From Daphnia pulex (Eukaryota > Arthropoda > Branchiopoda > Diplostraca > Daphniidae): a DNA stretch of 64,000 nucleotides. The stretch lies in the NCBI RefSeq assembly GCF_021134715.1, contig NC_060020.1:4960001-5024000 (forward strand), written 5' to 3'. The notes under the pieces are model-generated. The model was given only the letters and a program-made list of their open reading frames with translations. It made no database searches and was not told the origin of the DNA. Shown here in pieces: positions 49,380 to 59,544 of this stretch. How positions within the stretch are numbered: the stretch's first letter is position 1; each line of letters begins with the position of its first letter. The translations under genes and the position numbers were made by a program.

Positions 49380-49784
49380 GTGGTGACAGTCAGGAGAATT
49401 GCTGGTGTAATACATATGAACTTCAGATGGTAGTAATTTGGAGCAGGATAATACTTAAATTCCTCGATGTAGTATACCAGGCAGCGTACGTGGTTGTGTA
49501 ACAGGAGGCTTCTTCGGTGTAGTACTTGGCGGCTGTGGAGTTGTAGCTAGGTGCAGCGTAGGTTGTGGTGTAGTAGACTGGAGCATCAGTGTAGTATTTC
49601 TGTTCAACGTAGTACGAAAGAGCAGCTTCTGGGTTTTAAATCGGGACTGCATAATAATTGGCCGCCTCAGTTCTGGTTGAGTAGCTCGGGGCAGAGAAGT
49701 ACTTTGCCGCTTCGGTGTAGTATTCGACCGTTTTGGTGAAGTTATCAGCAGGAGCCTCGGTGTAGCTGCTGGGAACAGAAGTAG
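49380..49784 (-). pseudogene. decayed 3' part of Tyr-rich copy A
   Basis: Repeat peptides of the same family are readable only in alternating frames, with further stops near 49650 and frame changes near 49600. This indicates relaxed constraint on the original C-terminal half. Confidence 0.5.
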
Positions 49785-50264
49785 TTAGGCGTGTCGGTGC
49801 AGTAAGTAGCCGAGAAATGAGTAATACTTGGGAGCCTCGGTGTAGTCGGATGGGGCGGCATGCGTTTTCATGTAGTACTCCGTGGCCTTGGTGGTGTAGT
49901 AACTCGGGGCAGAGTAATACTTCAGGGTGTCCGTGTAGTGGCTCGGGGCAGCGTAAGTTGTGGTATCAAACTCCGGTGCTTTAGTTGTGTAGTACTTGAA
50001 GACCTCGGTGCAGGAACTCGTCGTTGCGTAAGTTGTGTAGGAAGGCGGCGGCGTTGTGGTTTGATATCCGCCATACCAAGAAGACATCACTACACCAGCG
50101 GTCGATCCAGCCATCAACGATACAACACCCAACAGGAGCACGACGCTATAGATGACTAAACATGAAATAATATTTAATATTAATGTTTAAATTTAACAGG
50201 CATATTAACGAGTAGAAAAAATAGAATTGATACAAAACTCGAAAAATTAAGAATATTTACCCAT
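49785..50264 (-). CDS. Tyr-rich repeat secreted protein, copy A
   Basis: Exon 1 is only ATGG (50261-50264). After a 105-bp intron, exon 2 (50155-49785) continues in phase to give 124 aa. The start reads MVIYSVVLLLGVVSLMAGSTAG, a signal peptide. The rest is short Tyr-rich repeats such as YYTTKAPE, TYAAPSHYTD and YTEAPKYYS, like structural or adhesive-type secreted proteins of small crustaceans. The frame ends early (SFLGYLLHRHA). Homologous repeats continue below the stop in a shifted frame down to about 49380 (YTEAPAD, YTEAAKYFSAP), so the gene appears truncated by a frameshift. The upstream TATA position has lost two bases compared with copy B. Confidence 0.6.
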
Positions 50265-50356
50265 AATAGCGAATCGGTTACACGATAAGGAATGCAGTTA
50301 GTGACAGATAGGGCACTGCAGTTCGGGCACGACTTCTTTTTTTTAGACGACTCCTT

Positions 50357-51003
50357 TTACGCACAGTAATACTTCGGGACGTAGGAGCAGTAACTCGGGG
50401 CAGCGTAGGTTGTAGTGTAGTAATTGAGCGATTCAGTGTTGTAGTAATGCGGGGCCTCGGTGTAGTAGGCAGGGGCAGCATAAATAGACAATTCCGGTGC
50501 CTTAGTGATGTAGTACTTGGAAGCCTCGGCGTAGTAAACTAGGCAGCATACGTTGTTGCGTAATAGGCGGCTTCTTCTGTGTAGTACTTGGGGGCTGCGG
50601 TGTAGCGTAGGCCGTGGTGTAGCGAACTGGAGCATCAGTGTAGTATTTCTGTTCAACGTAGCACGAAAGAGCAGCTTCTGTGTAGTACGTCGGGACACGT
50701 AATACTTGGCCGCCTCAGTTGTGGTTGAGAAGATCGGGGCAGAGTAGTACTTTGCCGCTTCGGTGGAGTAATCAGCGGGAGCCTCGGTGCAGCAGCTGGG
50801 AACAGAGTAGTATTTAGGAAAATCGGTGCAATAAGTAGCTGAGAACAGAGTAATACTTGGGAGCCTCGATGTAGTAGGATGGGGCAGAATGCATAGTCAT
50901 ACTCCGTCGCCTTGGTGGTGTAGTAACTCGGGGCAGAATAATACTCGTCGTCGTCAGTGTAGTGGCTCGGAGCAGCTTAAGTTGTGGCATAAAACTCCGG
51001 TGC
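50357..51003 (-). pseudogene. decayed 3' part of Tyr-rich copy B
   Basis: Homologous to copy A. Beyond the first in-frame TAG a second stop follows soon after (TAA where copy A has TAC), then a frame change at the same place as in copy A. Recognisable YYTEAP-type repeats continue in shifted frames to a stop at 50357, only about 90 bp before the start of copy A. Confidence 0.6.
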
Positions 51004-51283
51004 CTAAGTGGTGTAGTACTTGGAGGTGCAGTAACCGACTGTTGCGTATGTTGTTGTCGTGAAGTAAGGCGGCAGCATTGCGGTTTGGTATTCTCCATAG
51101 CAGGGAGACATCGGTACACCAATGGTCGACCAATCCGTCAAAGATAAAACACCCAACAGCAGCACGACGCCATAATTAACTAGACAATTAATATATATAA
51201 ACATAAAGATTAAATAATATAGGCATACATCAAGAAAACAGTAAGATTAATACAAAACTCAATGTAAAAAAATATTTACCCAT
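51004..51283 (-). pseudogene. Tyr-rich repeat secreted protein, copy B, truncated
   Basis: It has the same layout as copy A: exon 1 is ATGG (51280-51283), and a 100-bp intron leads to an exon starting at 51179. The product is only 59 aa (signal-like VNYGVVLLLGVLSL, then Cys/Tyr-rich) because a TAG replaces the Lys codon found in copy A. Its promoter is intact (TATA plus Inr), so a short secreted peptide could still be made. Classed as a pseudogene because the paralogue continues past this point and additional disruptions follow. Confidence 0.6.
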
Positions 51284-51360
51284 GGTTGCGAACTGGCAAT
51301 ACGGTGAAGAAGGCAGATGGTGAGTGCGCTGTAGTTGTTGCCGTGTCGGAGATGCTCCCT

Positions 51361-51398
51361 CGACTGATTTCCCTTCGCCTTTTCTCTCGCCTTTTATA
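51361..51398 (-). promoter_or_regulatory. TATA + Inr core promoter of Tyr-rich copy B
   Basis: On the minus strand CGTATAAAAGGCG places TATAAAAG at 51398-51391. TCAGTCG at 51367-51361 gives +1 A at 51365, with the TATA box starting 33 bases upstream. This is textbook arthropod spacing. The 5' UTR would be about 80 nt. The equivalent site before copy A reads CGTAAAAGG, a two-base deletion that removes the TATA. Confidence 0.65.
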
Positions 51399-51499
51399 CG
51401 ATTTTTTTTCTCACCCTCACCTCTAAAGCCTTGCGGGTGCTGTACCTGTTTGGGTGCTGTACCTGTTTGATAATGTTGCAAAAGGTGAAAACGTCCGTC

Positions 51500-51815
51500 C
51501 TCACCCATCCTCTACACCATTGCATGACACGTTTTTCTCCATGACCTTCGAGTGTGTTACTGGCCTTTCCTTCTGCAGGTTGCTGGGGGTGGGGATGGGT
51601 CTACAACAACCAATATCAAAATGAATACCAAATGGTTGTGTAACACATACCGTACTCACCCAACCTCTACACCACTGCATGACACGTTTTACGTAAACAT
51701 CTCCGTGACCTTCGAAAATGAAGGACACGCAAACTGACCTTTCCTTCTGCAGGTTGACGTTGCTGGGGGTGGGTCTACAAAAACCAATATCAAAATGAAT
51801 ACCAAATGGTTATGG
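51500..51815. repeat. tandem duplication, two units of about 157 bp
   Basis: Unit 1 (51500-51655) and unit 2 (51656-51815) share CTCTACACCA-TGCATGACACG, CCTTTCCTTCTGCAGGTTG and CAATATCAAAATGAATACCA in the same order, with small insertions. They lie about 100 bp upstream of the copy B promoter and may be regulatory. Confidence 0.75.
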
Positions 51816-53107
51816 CTTAAAACTCAATTTTTATACCAATTGACATTTCAGTAATTTGACTCGTTTCTTCGGTGAATGAATAAATCTCCCATTTCGAACC
51901 GTTCGAAGGACATTCGGCTTTTTTTTTAAATATTCCACTGCATCATTATCTAAGTTTCAAACACATCAACAATCCATATTCATTTCATGAAGTACACACA
52001 GTTGAGTCAATAAGCTCTCAAAAGTTGCAAAAATGTTAACACTGGAACGATCCTTGTACTCACTCCCATGAGCAACATCGGAAGAATCTAGAGCTGTTAA
52101 CTATGCCTGATTCTCAGAACAATTAAACCACGAGACCATACAGAGTGAGTGGTGCTTGGCGACAGTTGGGACAGAGCGAGGTGGAGTAAGAGTTTGCTAT
52201 CACATAAACATTACTACCGTTATTAAATTATCCACGCTAATTGCTCCTAGTTTTATTTTGTATCTCGAATTTATCTTTTGTATTCAATGCGCTTATCATG
52301 ACCAAACGACGTGTATTGTAGCCGATGTACATACAGTAGAAATGAAGTCACTGAGACTCAAGGAGGTTAAGAGATAACCAATACAGTGCGATAGGAAATC
52401 ATTCCTCCAGAAAAAAAACAAAAAAAAAACAACATTAAATCGTATGAGAGTTGGTGAGGAAAAGGTATAAAGTAAAATTAGCGAACGAGAAAAAATAAGG
52501 AACCTATCAAGGAATTGGCATCCCACCTTCTCGACATACGAAACAAAATTATTGGAAAAGGGAAATGGCGGTGTTTACATCTTTCAAAAAACGTCGCATA
52601 GAAATACTTTTCCGTTCGAATTCGACTCTCACTACTCGTGCACACTATGTAACGACCACCATTTAAAAATCGAGTGAATGCTAATCATTTCCGAATGATG
52701 ATTTAAAAAAAACACATACAATCTCCATCGTCAAAAAGTATCGGGGAATTCGACATAATTAGTTTGCGCTATTGAATAAAAACACTTAGTTTCGTACATA
52801 GTAGACATGGCTGCGCTTACATATTTTAGTGATATATCCAAGTAATAGGGCTGGAAACTTACGAGAAAAAAAAATTATCGGTATGAAATAGGGGTTGCCC
52901 TTCCCCTCCCGTTTTATCTGCAAATCCCAAATCTAGTGGTTTTAGTTTACCCTAACAAGAAATGTGGCTTCGATATCAGCCGTTTATCTCCCAATGACTT
53001 GATGAATGATAATAATAAAAAAAAAAATTATATGTATAATTTACCTTTCCCCAAAGGTAACCACTTTTTTTTTGCAAAGGCCCTTAGCTGCACTACATAC
53101 TACACAA
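51816..53107. other. intergenic, nothing recognised
   Basis: AT-rich spacer between the Tyr-rich genes and the 3' end of the tweety homologue. ORFs at 52156-52377 and 52936-53175 have no domain content. Part of 52.8-53.1 kb is probably the tweety 3' UTR. Confidence 0.5.
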
Positions 53108-55563
53108 TTAGTAGAAATCGGACGACTCGAGCGTTTTGCATGACTTGCTCAACGTGGGATACTGGCCATTGTTAGGACCCAACAGAAGTGGTGGAGCTGA
53201 AGCTTGTTCGTGACGATTATGACTTCCACGACCATTCCTATAAATATAATTAGTATTATGTAAATTAAATGAGTTTATAAGGTTTCATTTTACAAAAATT
53301 AAATAAATAAAAAAACAAATATCAAATAAAACAATAGAATATTATTACATGGTTCCAGGGAAGGGCGGCGTTTGAGGTGGCGTGTGTGTATGACGATAAT
53401 GTGCGTGACGGCCGGGATATGTTCCGGCCGATGAGTATGTCTGTGGAGGATTCAATGACGGTCGACTTAAGCTACCACCCTGAGCCCCACGACTGCTACT
53501 GCCAGCACTACTTGATAGGGGGAGGAACGGATCTGCTTCGGCTACTTGCAAATAACCCTTTCTGTGTGATACAAATTAAAATAATATAAGTGAACGTTAT
53601 TTTTAACGGAAATGTGATAAAATCAGACAGACTTTAAATTGTAATCTCTTTAATTACAATCTAATAATTGGGACTAGGAAAATATTTCTCACCGTTTTCT
53701 TAAATAAATCCAAACATGAGAATCCACCCAGACCAAAATGGTAAACAACAAACCAGCGCCAACTGCGCTTCCAAGCATGAACGTCAGTCCAAATCTGTTT
53801 AAATATGTGAACAAAAAAGTTAGATTTTGCCATAACAAATCCAAGACAAAGAAAGCAGAGCACAAAACTCTAACCACGAAAATAATGAAATATTTACAAA
53901 GCTTTGCGGCAAGTGACGTCGAGTATATCCAAGTACCGGCGGTGTATCGGGGCGCAATCTACTAATCCGGCAAGAGTTGCCAAGTTTTGGGTTGCTGTTT
54001 TCAACGAACGGGTAAGCTTGTCAAGCGAAGGTTGTACCTGAGAGATGAAGGAACATTTGAAAAATGACTAGCGGGCTTCAAAAGAGTATTAACTTACGTC
54101 TTTTGGCGAATAGTGCATTTCGGCGAGCACAGCAAACTCGGCAACTAATTGTTCGCTCTTCTCGATATTTAAACGAGCCTGGCGCACAAACGTGTTCAAG
54201 GGACCACTTTCTTTGACAACACCATCAATCGGGCAACGCATGTAGTAATCGGCAATGTCTGCGCCATACTGATTAGCAACAAGACGTTCAACAACACCAG
54301 CGGGATCCACACATGCATCCCCCATAGCCTTTAACAAACAAAAAAGAAAAAAAAAACACACAAACACAAAAGACTGACATTATTTCAAGGAAAAATAAGT
54401 TATTTAACTAGAACACTTACCATAGCCAACGCTATGTAGATTGAAGCTGTGCACCAGCTTATGATTATCATGAGCAAGCCAAAAACTGCAAACCTGGACA
54501 TTTGAAGCATCAAGAAAAAATATATAAATTAAAGGCCACCCAAGCTTGGCGAAAAATTATTTACATGACAAGTAGACAACGGATGCGGCGAACGACTCCA
54601 AATATCAAAATCAAGCAAAGCAAGATGAAGACGCTGAGCAGGCCCATAGTAATCGGCCATCTGTTATATTCAAATTACGTTGAAACTTAAATGTGAGGAT
54701 CACGAAATATTGCATGAATACCTATACAGTTCGACGGCGTCGAAAATGGTGAGGAATGGTGGCAGAGGAGATGTTGGCACGAGACGTTCATACAGCAAAT
54801 TCATATCGTCCGTGGAACGATTTATATTTGCTGTGGTTCTATGCAACAACTCGGTCGCTAATCGTTGGATGGTAACGTTTGCGAGAAGCTTACCCTCAAC
54901 AACTTCTGTTAGGCGATCCGCTAGTGGGAAACTTTGGGTTTCCAAGTTCAATTTTAGTGACTGACTCTACAATTAATAAAATAAAATTATAAATGAAAAT
55001 TGTGACCGACACTTAAGAAGAATGAAAATATTTCATACATGATCTCTGACAGCATCAATGTTGTGCTGAACTGCGCGTAACGTAGAGCTGAAACGTACAG
55101 AAGCATTGTGGACATCGTCATTTCCGTAAAGACCAACTGCTACGGTAGCACTGAAATAAGAAACGTGAAAATGGCATAATGAGGATACAAAAGTGGAAAT
55201 CTAAGTGCAAATGAACGACTATACCTGCAAATAAACGCCGTCACACCGAGAACCCATCGGTGACAGTAGAGACTTCTACCCTGTTTAAGTTGTTTGTCGC
55301 AACAACGAGAAAGTAGATATGATAACAAGACCAAGAGAGTAAATAGCAGCCAAACAGCTGGAACACTAGCTGCAACCCCCAGTGACTAAAACAACAACAG
55401 TTAAATAAAACTACTCAATAAACTTCATAAACTTGTTATATACCTCCAAGTAGATGTCACTCCTGGGGTTAAAGGTACTGTTTACGAATTGGAAAGTAAT
55501 ATTCACATGTGGCAGTGAATGATAAAATGAGGCCAACAGAGACGGTACATAGTTTTCTTCCAT
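53108..55563 (-). CDS. TTYH: tweety homologue (TTYH anion channel family)
   Basis: Eleven coding exons (55444-55563, 55225-55385, 55039-55150, 54722-54966, 54565-54660, 54421-54493, 54098-54328, 53898-54037, 53693-53794, 53349-53561, 53108-53237) give 540 aa, the usual size of tweety proteins. Visible: SFYHSLPHVNITFQFVNSTF at the start, as in all TTYHs; five hydrophobic spans; a large extracellular region with NVT and NRS glycosylation sites; the GDACVDP motif; YYMRCPID; LVDCAPIHRRYLDILDVTC before the last span; and a cytosolic Ser/Pro/His-rich tail. The family was described as Cl- or volume-regulated channels, though structures show no obvious pore and lipid handling has been proposed. All exon phases match. 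The stop is TAA after SSDFY. Confidence 0.95.
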
Positions 55564-56714
55564 GTTAGAAACTTTTGAGTACAGACCTCCTCTTAAACAT
55601 TACACTTCCTGTTGATAGACGAATAACAAGTTTCACTTTATTAACTGGCAATATTTCCCCATCACCAAACTTAACAAAAATAGGCATTATTTAAACAAGA
55701 CATATATTTGATTAAAGCCAAAATAAAATAAATCTGAGATAAAAAATGTGCTTCTATTGATCTGATACCTTAAAGTAAACAAATCCTATCAAGCAATAAC
55801 AATGCTATGGCAGTCTAGCAATGGCTTAGTGCCAAAGATAAGGTAACTTACTACTTTTGGACCTTGTTTTTGTTTAAAAAAAATATAAAAACCTTTACTG
55901 TCTTGACAAGATCTCTCAATAACAGAATCAAGAGTAATCATTGGCAAAACATTAAAAAACAATGCGATGTGAAAATGCACAGAAAAATTTGTACGACACT
56001 TCTCCTGAAATGGGGGGGGGGGATGGGATCCTCACATTGAAAAGCGAACCAACTGCTGCTTGCGTTATTTACGATGTATCAACTATTTCTAGTTAGAGAC
56101 AGTTTCAAAGTACACTTACATTCTGAACTTGTTTGAAAGATGAATTTATCTTGATTTCATCGCTCTATTCCAGTTAGTACGGGTCAATAACAAAATGTAT
56201 TGAAATAATGAACCAAACCCAACGGGCTGTTAAAGACCCTCAGACGCCATGAGCTCTTTAGGGACGAAGTTTTGTTGAACAGCGTTGCGGCATTGCCATT
56301 TAGCCTTACAATTGCCAATTTCCCCATGACACACAGGACACAGCACACAGCACACTACATCATCATGCAAAAACAAAACAAAAACAAAAAAATAAACAAA
56401 GTAGATTACTTTACAAAGTATGGGGTATGCATCACTGAATCGTGATTAAGATCATGTTTATTTCACAGAAACCACCACTCCAGCTGAGTAAATGATATTT
56501 GATTCATTAATATAGGCATACAGAAATGTTAATCATTTTTTTCCGTAAGGCGGGAAACTGCCATGATTCCAAGTTTGAGGTCCGCTCCATGGAAGCTCCC
56601 TGCGTTATTATTACAAAAGAAGATTATTTTTACACTTTATAGATTATTTTATGTTTGACAAACATTTATTAACACAAATGTGTTATTCGTCGTATCACCA
56701 AACGGAAAAAATTG
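55564..56714. other. intergenic with orphan exon-like segments (-)
   Basis: Two minus-strand stretches look like exons. The first is about 56608 down to 56540, after an acceptor ATAACGCAG, and can be read ELPWSGPQTWNHGSFPPYGK before a TGA. The second is about 56353 down to 56238, after a T-rich tract and GATGTAG, and can be read CPVCHGEIGNCKAKWQC with AVQQNFVPKELMASEG before a TAA. Neither joins in phase to the NUDCD3-like gene upstream. The remainder is AT-rich, with a G run at 56010-56020. Confidence 0.35.
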
Positions 56715-57749
56715 TCAAATTGCGCTTGAAAATTGCTGTCTCTTTTCTTGGTTAACCATCAGTTCTTCAATTTTCATGTGCTCCTCTTGACTTAGTTCAC
56801 TGGCCATTACTACAGTATCAATTTTTTTTGTATCAATTGGAGGATCAGAGGAAAATAATCTGTCCCACCATTGCTCCTCTTTCTTTTCTAGATTAACCTG
56901 AAATAAAAGTGAAAGGGTATGAAAATAAAACCCTTGAAGTTTAATGTTATACTGTTATTCAATAACATTATTATTATACTTGAACATGCTCTCCTACTAA
57001 GCTCCATAGGCACTCATCAGGCTTAACTTTATGAGGAAATGTGTGATCAATTAATATGCAACTTCCATTCGGTTGCAGAGTTTCTACTTTAAGATGGAGG
57101 GAGTTGATTTTCACCTTTAATTGTTTAGCTTTTCGAATGTCTTTTTTAACTGGAATGAAAACGTCAATGTCGCGAATAGTCTGACTCCATCTATTTAAGT
57201 TTTTAATGCGGTAAATATTTACTATAGATAATTCTAATTGTTAATTTGGAATATACCTGTAGTTTCCTCGATCATCTCCGTTATAAATTTCACTACAGTC
57301 TTTTTCTTCACTTTTTGGAGTCTGCCCCTCTACTGCCCCTTCACCTTTTGATTCAACTGTGCTTTGGACATCCATGTCAGCATTATCACTCACCACAACC
57401 TCTTGGCAGGCTGAAGGAATATTACTGTCGGAAGAAGCTATATTTCCTAGAATGGCTGCTTGTTTCTCATATTGAGTTTGCTTTTCATAGCGTAGAAACA
57501 TTTTTTGTACAACTTCATTAGCCACTCCGGCAGGAAAGCCTATTTTCTGAGAGTCATTCTGATGCTGATAAAAATCAGTACTAAAATGTAATAATACAAT
57601 ATGCAAACATGAATTAAACAAGAAATATTTAATGAGACTCATAATTACCATCTGTAAAGAAATCCAAAGACAGAATCAAGGAATGTGACTATACTACGAT
57701 CTTCTTTTAATATTTCAAGAAACAGCTGATCATGTTTGTTGTTGCCCAT
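56715..57749 (-). CDS. NUDCD3: NudC domain-containing protein 3-like co-chaperone
   Basis: Four exons (57649-57749, 57257-57580, 56980-57190, 56715-56897) give 272 aa. The N-terminus has FLDSVFGFLYRCTDFY, then KIGFPAGVANEVVQKMF, as in human NUDCD3 (FGFLYRKTDFY and MGFPPGAAQ). A linker rich in Glu and Ser leads to a p23/CS-type NudC domain (about residues 142-230) containing WSQTIRDIDVFIPV, IDHTFPHKVKPDECLWSL and WWDRLF with PPIDTKKID. NUDCD3 works with Hsp90 to stabilise dynein intermediate chain and other clients. The protein stops at SSAI, about 90 residues short of the human length (361), partly because it lacks the conserved WDAEGSPF end. A minus-strand AATAAA at 56665-56670 supports a true 3' end here. 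Confidence 0.85.
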
Positions 57750-58353
57750 TGTAAATGAGAAAAAGAAAATTTGCTTACAATAATAGTACAAAATTTTTGA
57801 AATGAGATGAACTGTCGTCAAGGTAGTTTGATCGTTTCAGTATTCAAAGTGAGATGTAAAGTATTTAAAAGTTATTACTGGGAAAACCGTAGTCTACGTT
57901 CTACAGTCTACACGTCTAATAACGTCTAAGCATGATCTAACGTCTTAACATGCGTCTAAATAGAAAAACTGTTTGAAAATCGGCGATTGAGTAAATTGTG
58001 TAATATGGACTTTGGAATATGGAACCATGAAACAAATGACGCGGAATATGATAAAGAGTGGGGCACGAAAAAAAACTGAACGTCAGCTGGGCAGATAATA
58101 AATATTAAATAGGAAAAAATATTTTGCCCGATACAAAAATATTATGAAAAAAGAGTATTTCCGAAAAAAATGTTTTTTTCCCCCTGTGAAATTCACAAGA
58201 TTCACACCAATAGAAAACCGCTTGAGGACTTTTATAAAAGATGATTTTTCTTCTCAGTTTGCGAAACGCAACAAATTACCAGAGGTTGTGTTGACGCTAT
58301 ATAAGCAACGTGTTTAGAATAGTTAATTTATTACATCTGTAATGAAATGTTCC
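57750..58353. other. intergenic, NUDCD3 upstream / STK19 downstream
   Basis: No coding sequence is seen. The minus-strand AATAAA at 58327-58332, about 25 bp past the STK19 stop, is its likely poly(A) signal. The NUDCD3 promoter should lie here; no TATA is evident. Confidence 0.5.
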
Positions 58354-59283
58354 TTACCAAGTAACTAGATCAGCTCCAATTATATCATGGACGTGATAAC
58401 ACACACCTAGCGGAACAGTTTTTTTCATGTTCCGAAGTTCTAATTCCTTCAGTTAAGGGATCGATACAATAAATCATTAAAAAACTATTGAGAATGAATT
58501 TCAACATTATTTTTTCTCCTACGTTCTGCAAGATTTGCTGGTACTTGGATTTTTTCACCATTCCTAGTATACTTTGCCGTCCTTTAACATACGTTTTCAT
58601 GAATTCTCCAGCTCCCGGGAAGCAGAACCAATATGTGTTAGCGGTTCTCACAGTCAAAAGGCAATCATGGATCAAAGTTCTATTAGAGGGAAAGAATATT
58701 ACAATTGATTATAATTAGTCCATTACTAGACCCCTCTCCTCTAAAAAAAATATGTTACGAACTTAATATTTTCTTCACTGAAATCAGTCCTGATAAGAGC
58801 TTCTTTTTCTAAAGTAGTTTCTTTGATTCTGTCAAGAATCTTGCTGATAAATTTCTTTGCTAATGACAAGTCTGAACATTTCCTGTTAATAATTTCTTTG
58901 TATTGGTCCATAAACAAAACAGCTAGAGATTCTTCTTCGCTTCCCAGTTTGAATAGTCTAATGACTCCATTTTGAGTTAACTCATCCTGTAAAATAAATA
59001 TACCACTGTAATTAATATAAGGAGTAGTCTACTTTGGAAAATTTTATATTGAATAATGATTTACAATTTCTTTGTCAACCACCGTTCGATTTGAAATCCG
59101 ACTGTAGATCATGTGCTTCATAACAACACGGGGAACTCGTTTGAGGAATTTTTCTTCCGGAAACAACAATGATAACTCGCGTAAAATTTTCTCCGTTTCA
59201 CGAACATCATTCGCAACGCACTGCTGCTTGACAGGACTGGAATAAATTACAATTTCACTTTCCTCGTTTTTACGTTTACTCAT
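58354..59283 (-). CDS. STK19: STK19 (winged-helix repair protein, formerly called a kinase)
   Basis: Four exons (59065-59283, 58763-58986, 58523-58679, 58354-58446) give 230 aa, close to the human protein (254). Visible: a basic N-terminal segment MSKRKNE; ELSLLFPEEKF and SRISNRTVVDKEID (human has PDRTVADRQL); GVIRLFKLG; FCFPGAGEFMKTYVKGRQSI (human PGAGRFIKYFVKGRQAV); and a terminal CYHVHDIIGADLV. No protein-kinase motifs (Gly-rich loop, HRD, DFG) exist. Family knowledge: it is a DNA/chromatin-binding winged-helix protein acting in transcription-coupled nucleotide excision repair. The intron 2 donor is AA/GTTCGT, weaker than usual but the only phase-compatible choice. It is head-to-head with ADAM17. 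Confidence 0.92.
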
Positions 59284-59544
59284 ATCCTATATTTTTCTAT
59301 TGTAAGACTAAGTAGTTGGAACCAACAACTTTGAGTATGAGTAGGCCTACAAAACCGTGTAAGAAATTTCTAATGTGTCACTTTCATGTGTTCAAAAATC
59401 GTCTGCAAACATTTCAAATGGAAACTGCCCTCTCGCGGTAAAACAAAACACCAGGTTCTGGATGATGATGACATTTAACTTGTCAGATTTTGTATGCAGT
59501 CTGTCTGTTTTCAGACGCCTGAACAATGTAAAGTAGTGCAAAAA
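59284..59544. promoter_or_regulatory. bidirectional promoter region, STK19 / ADAM17
   Basis: 261 bp separate the divergent start codons. No TATA at the expected distance is seen for either gene. AGTAGGCCTAC at 59339-59349 is a short palindrome. The role is inferred from gene orientation. Confidence 0.45.

Noticed and set aside
58354-59283. Protein kinase activity suggested by the STK19 name
   Set aside because: No Gly-rich loop, catalytic Lys/Asp or DFG motif is present; the sequence fits the winged-helix interpretation.
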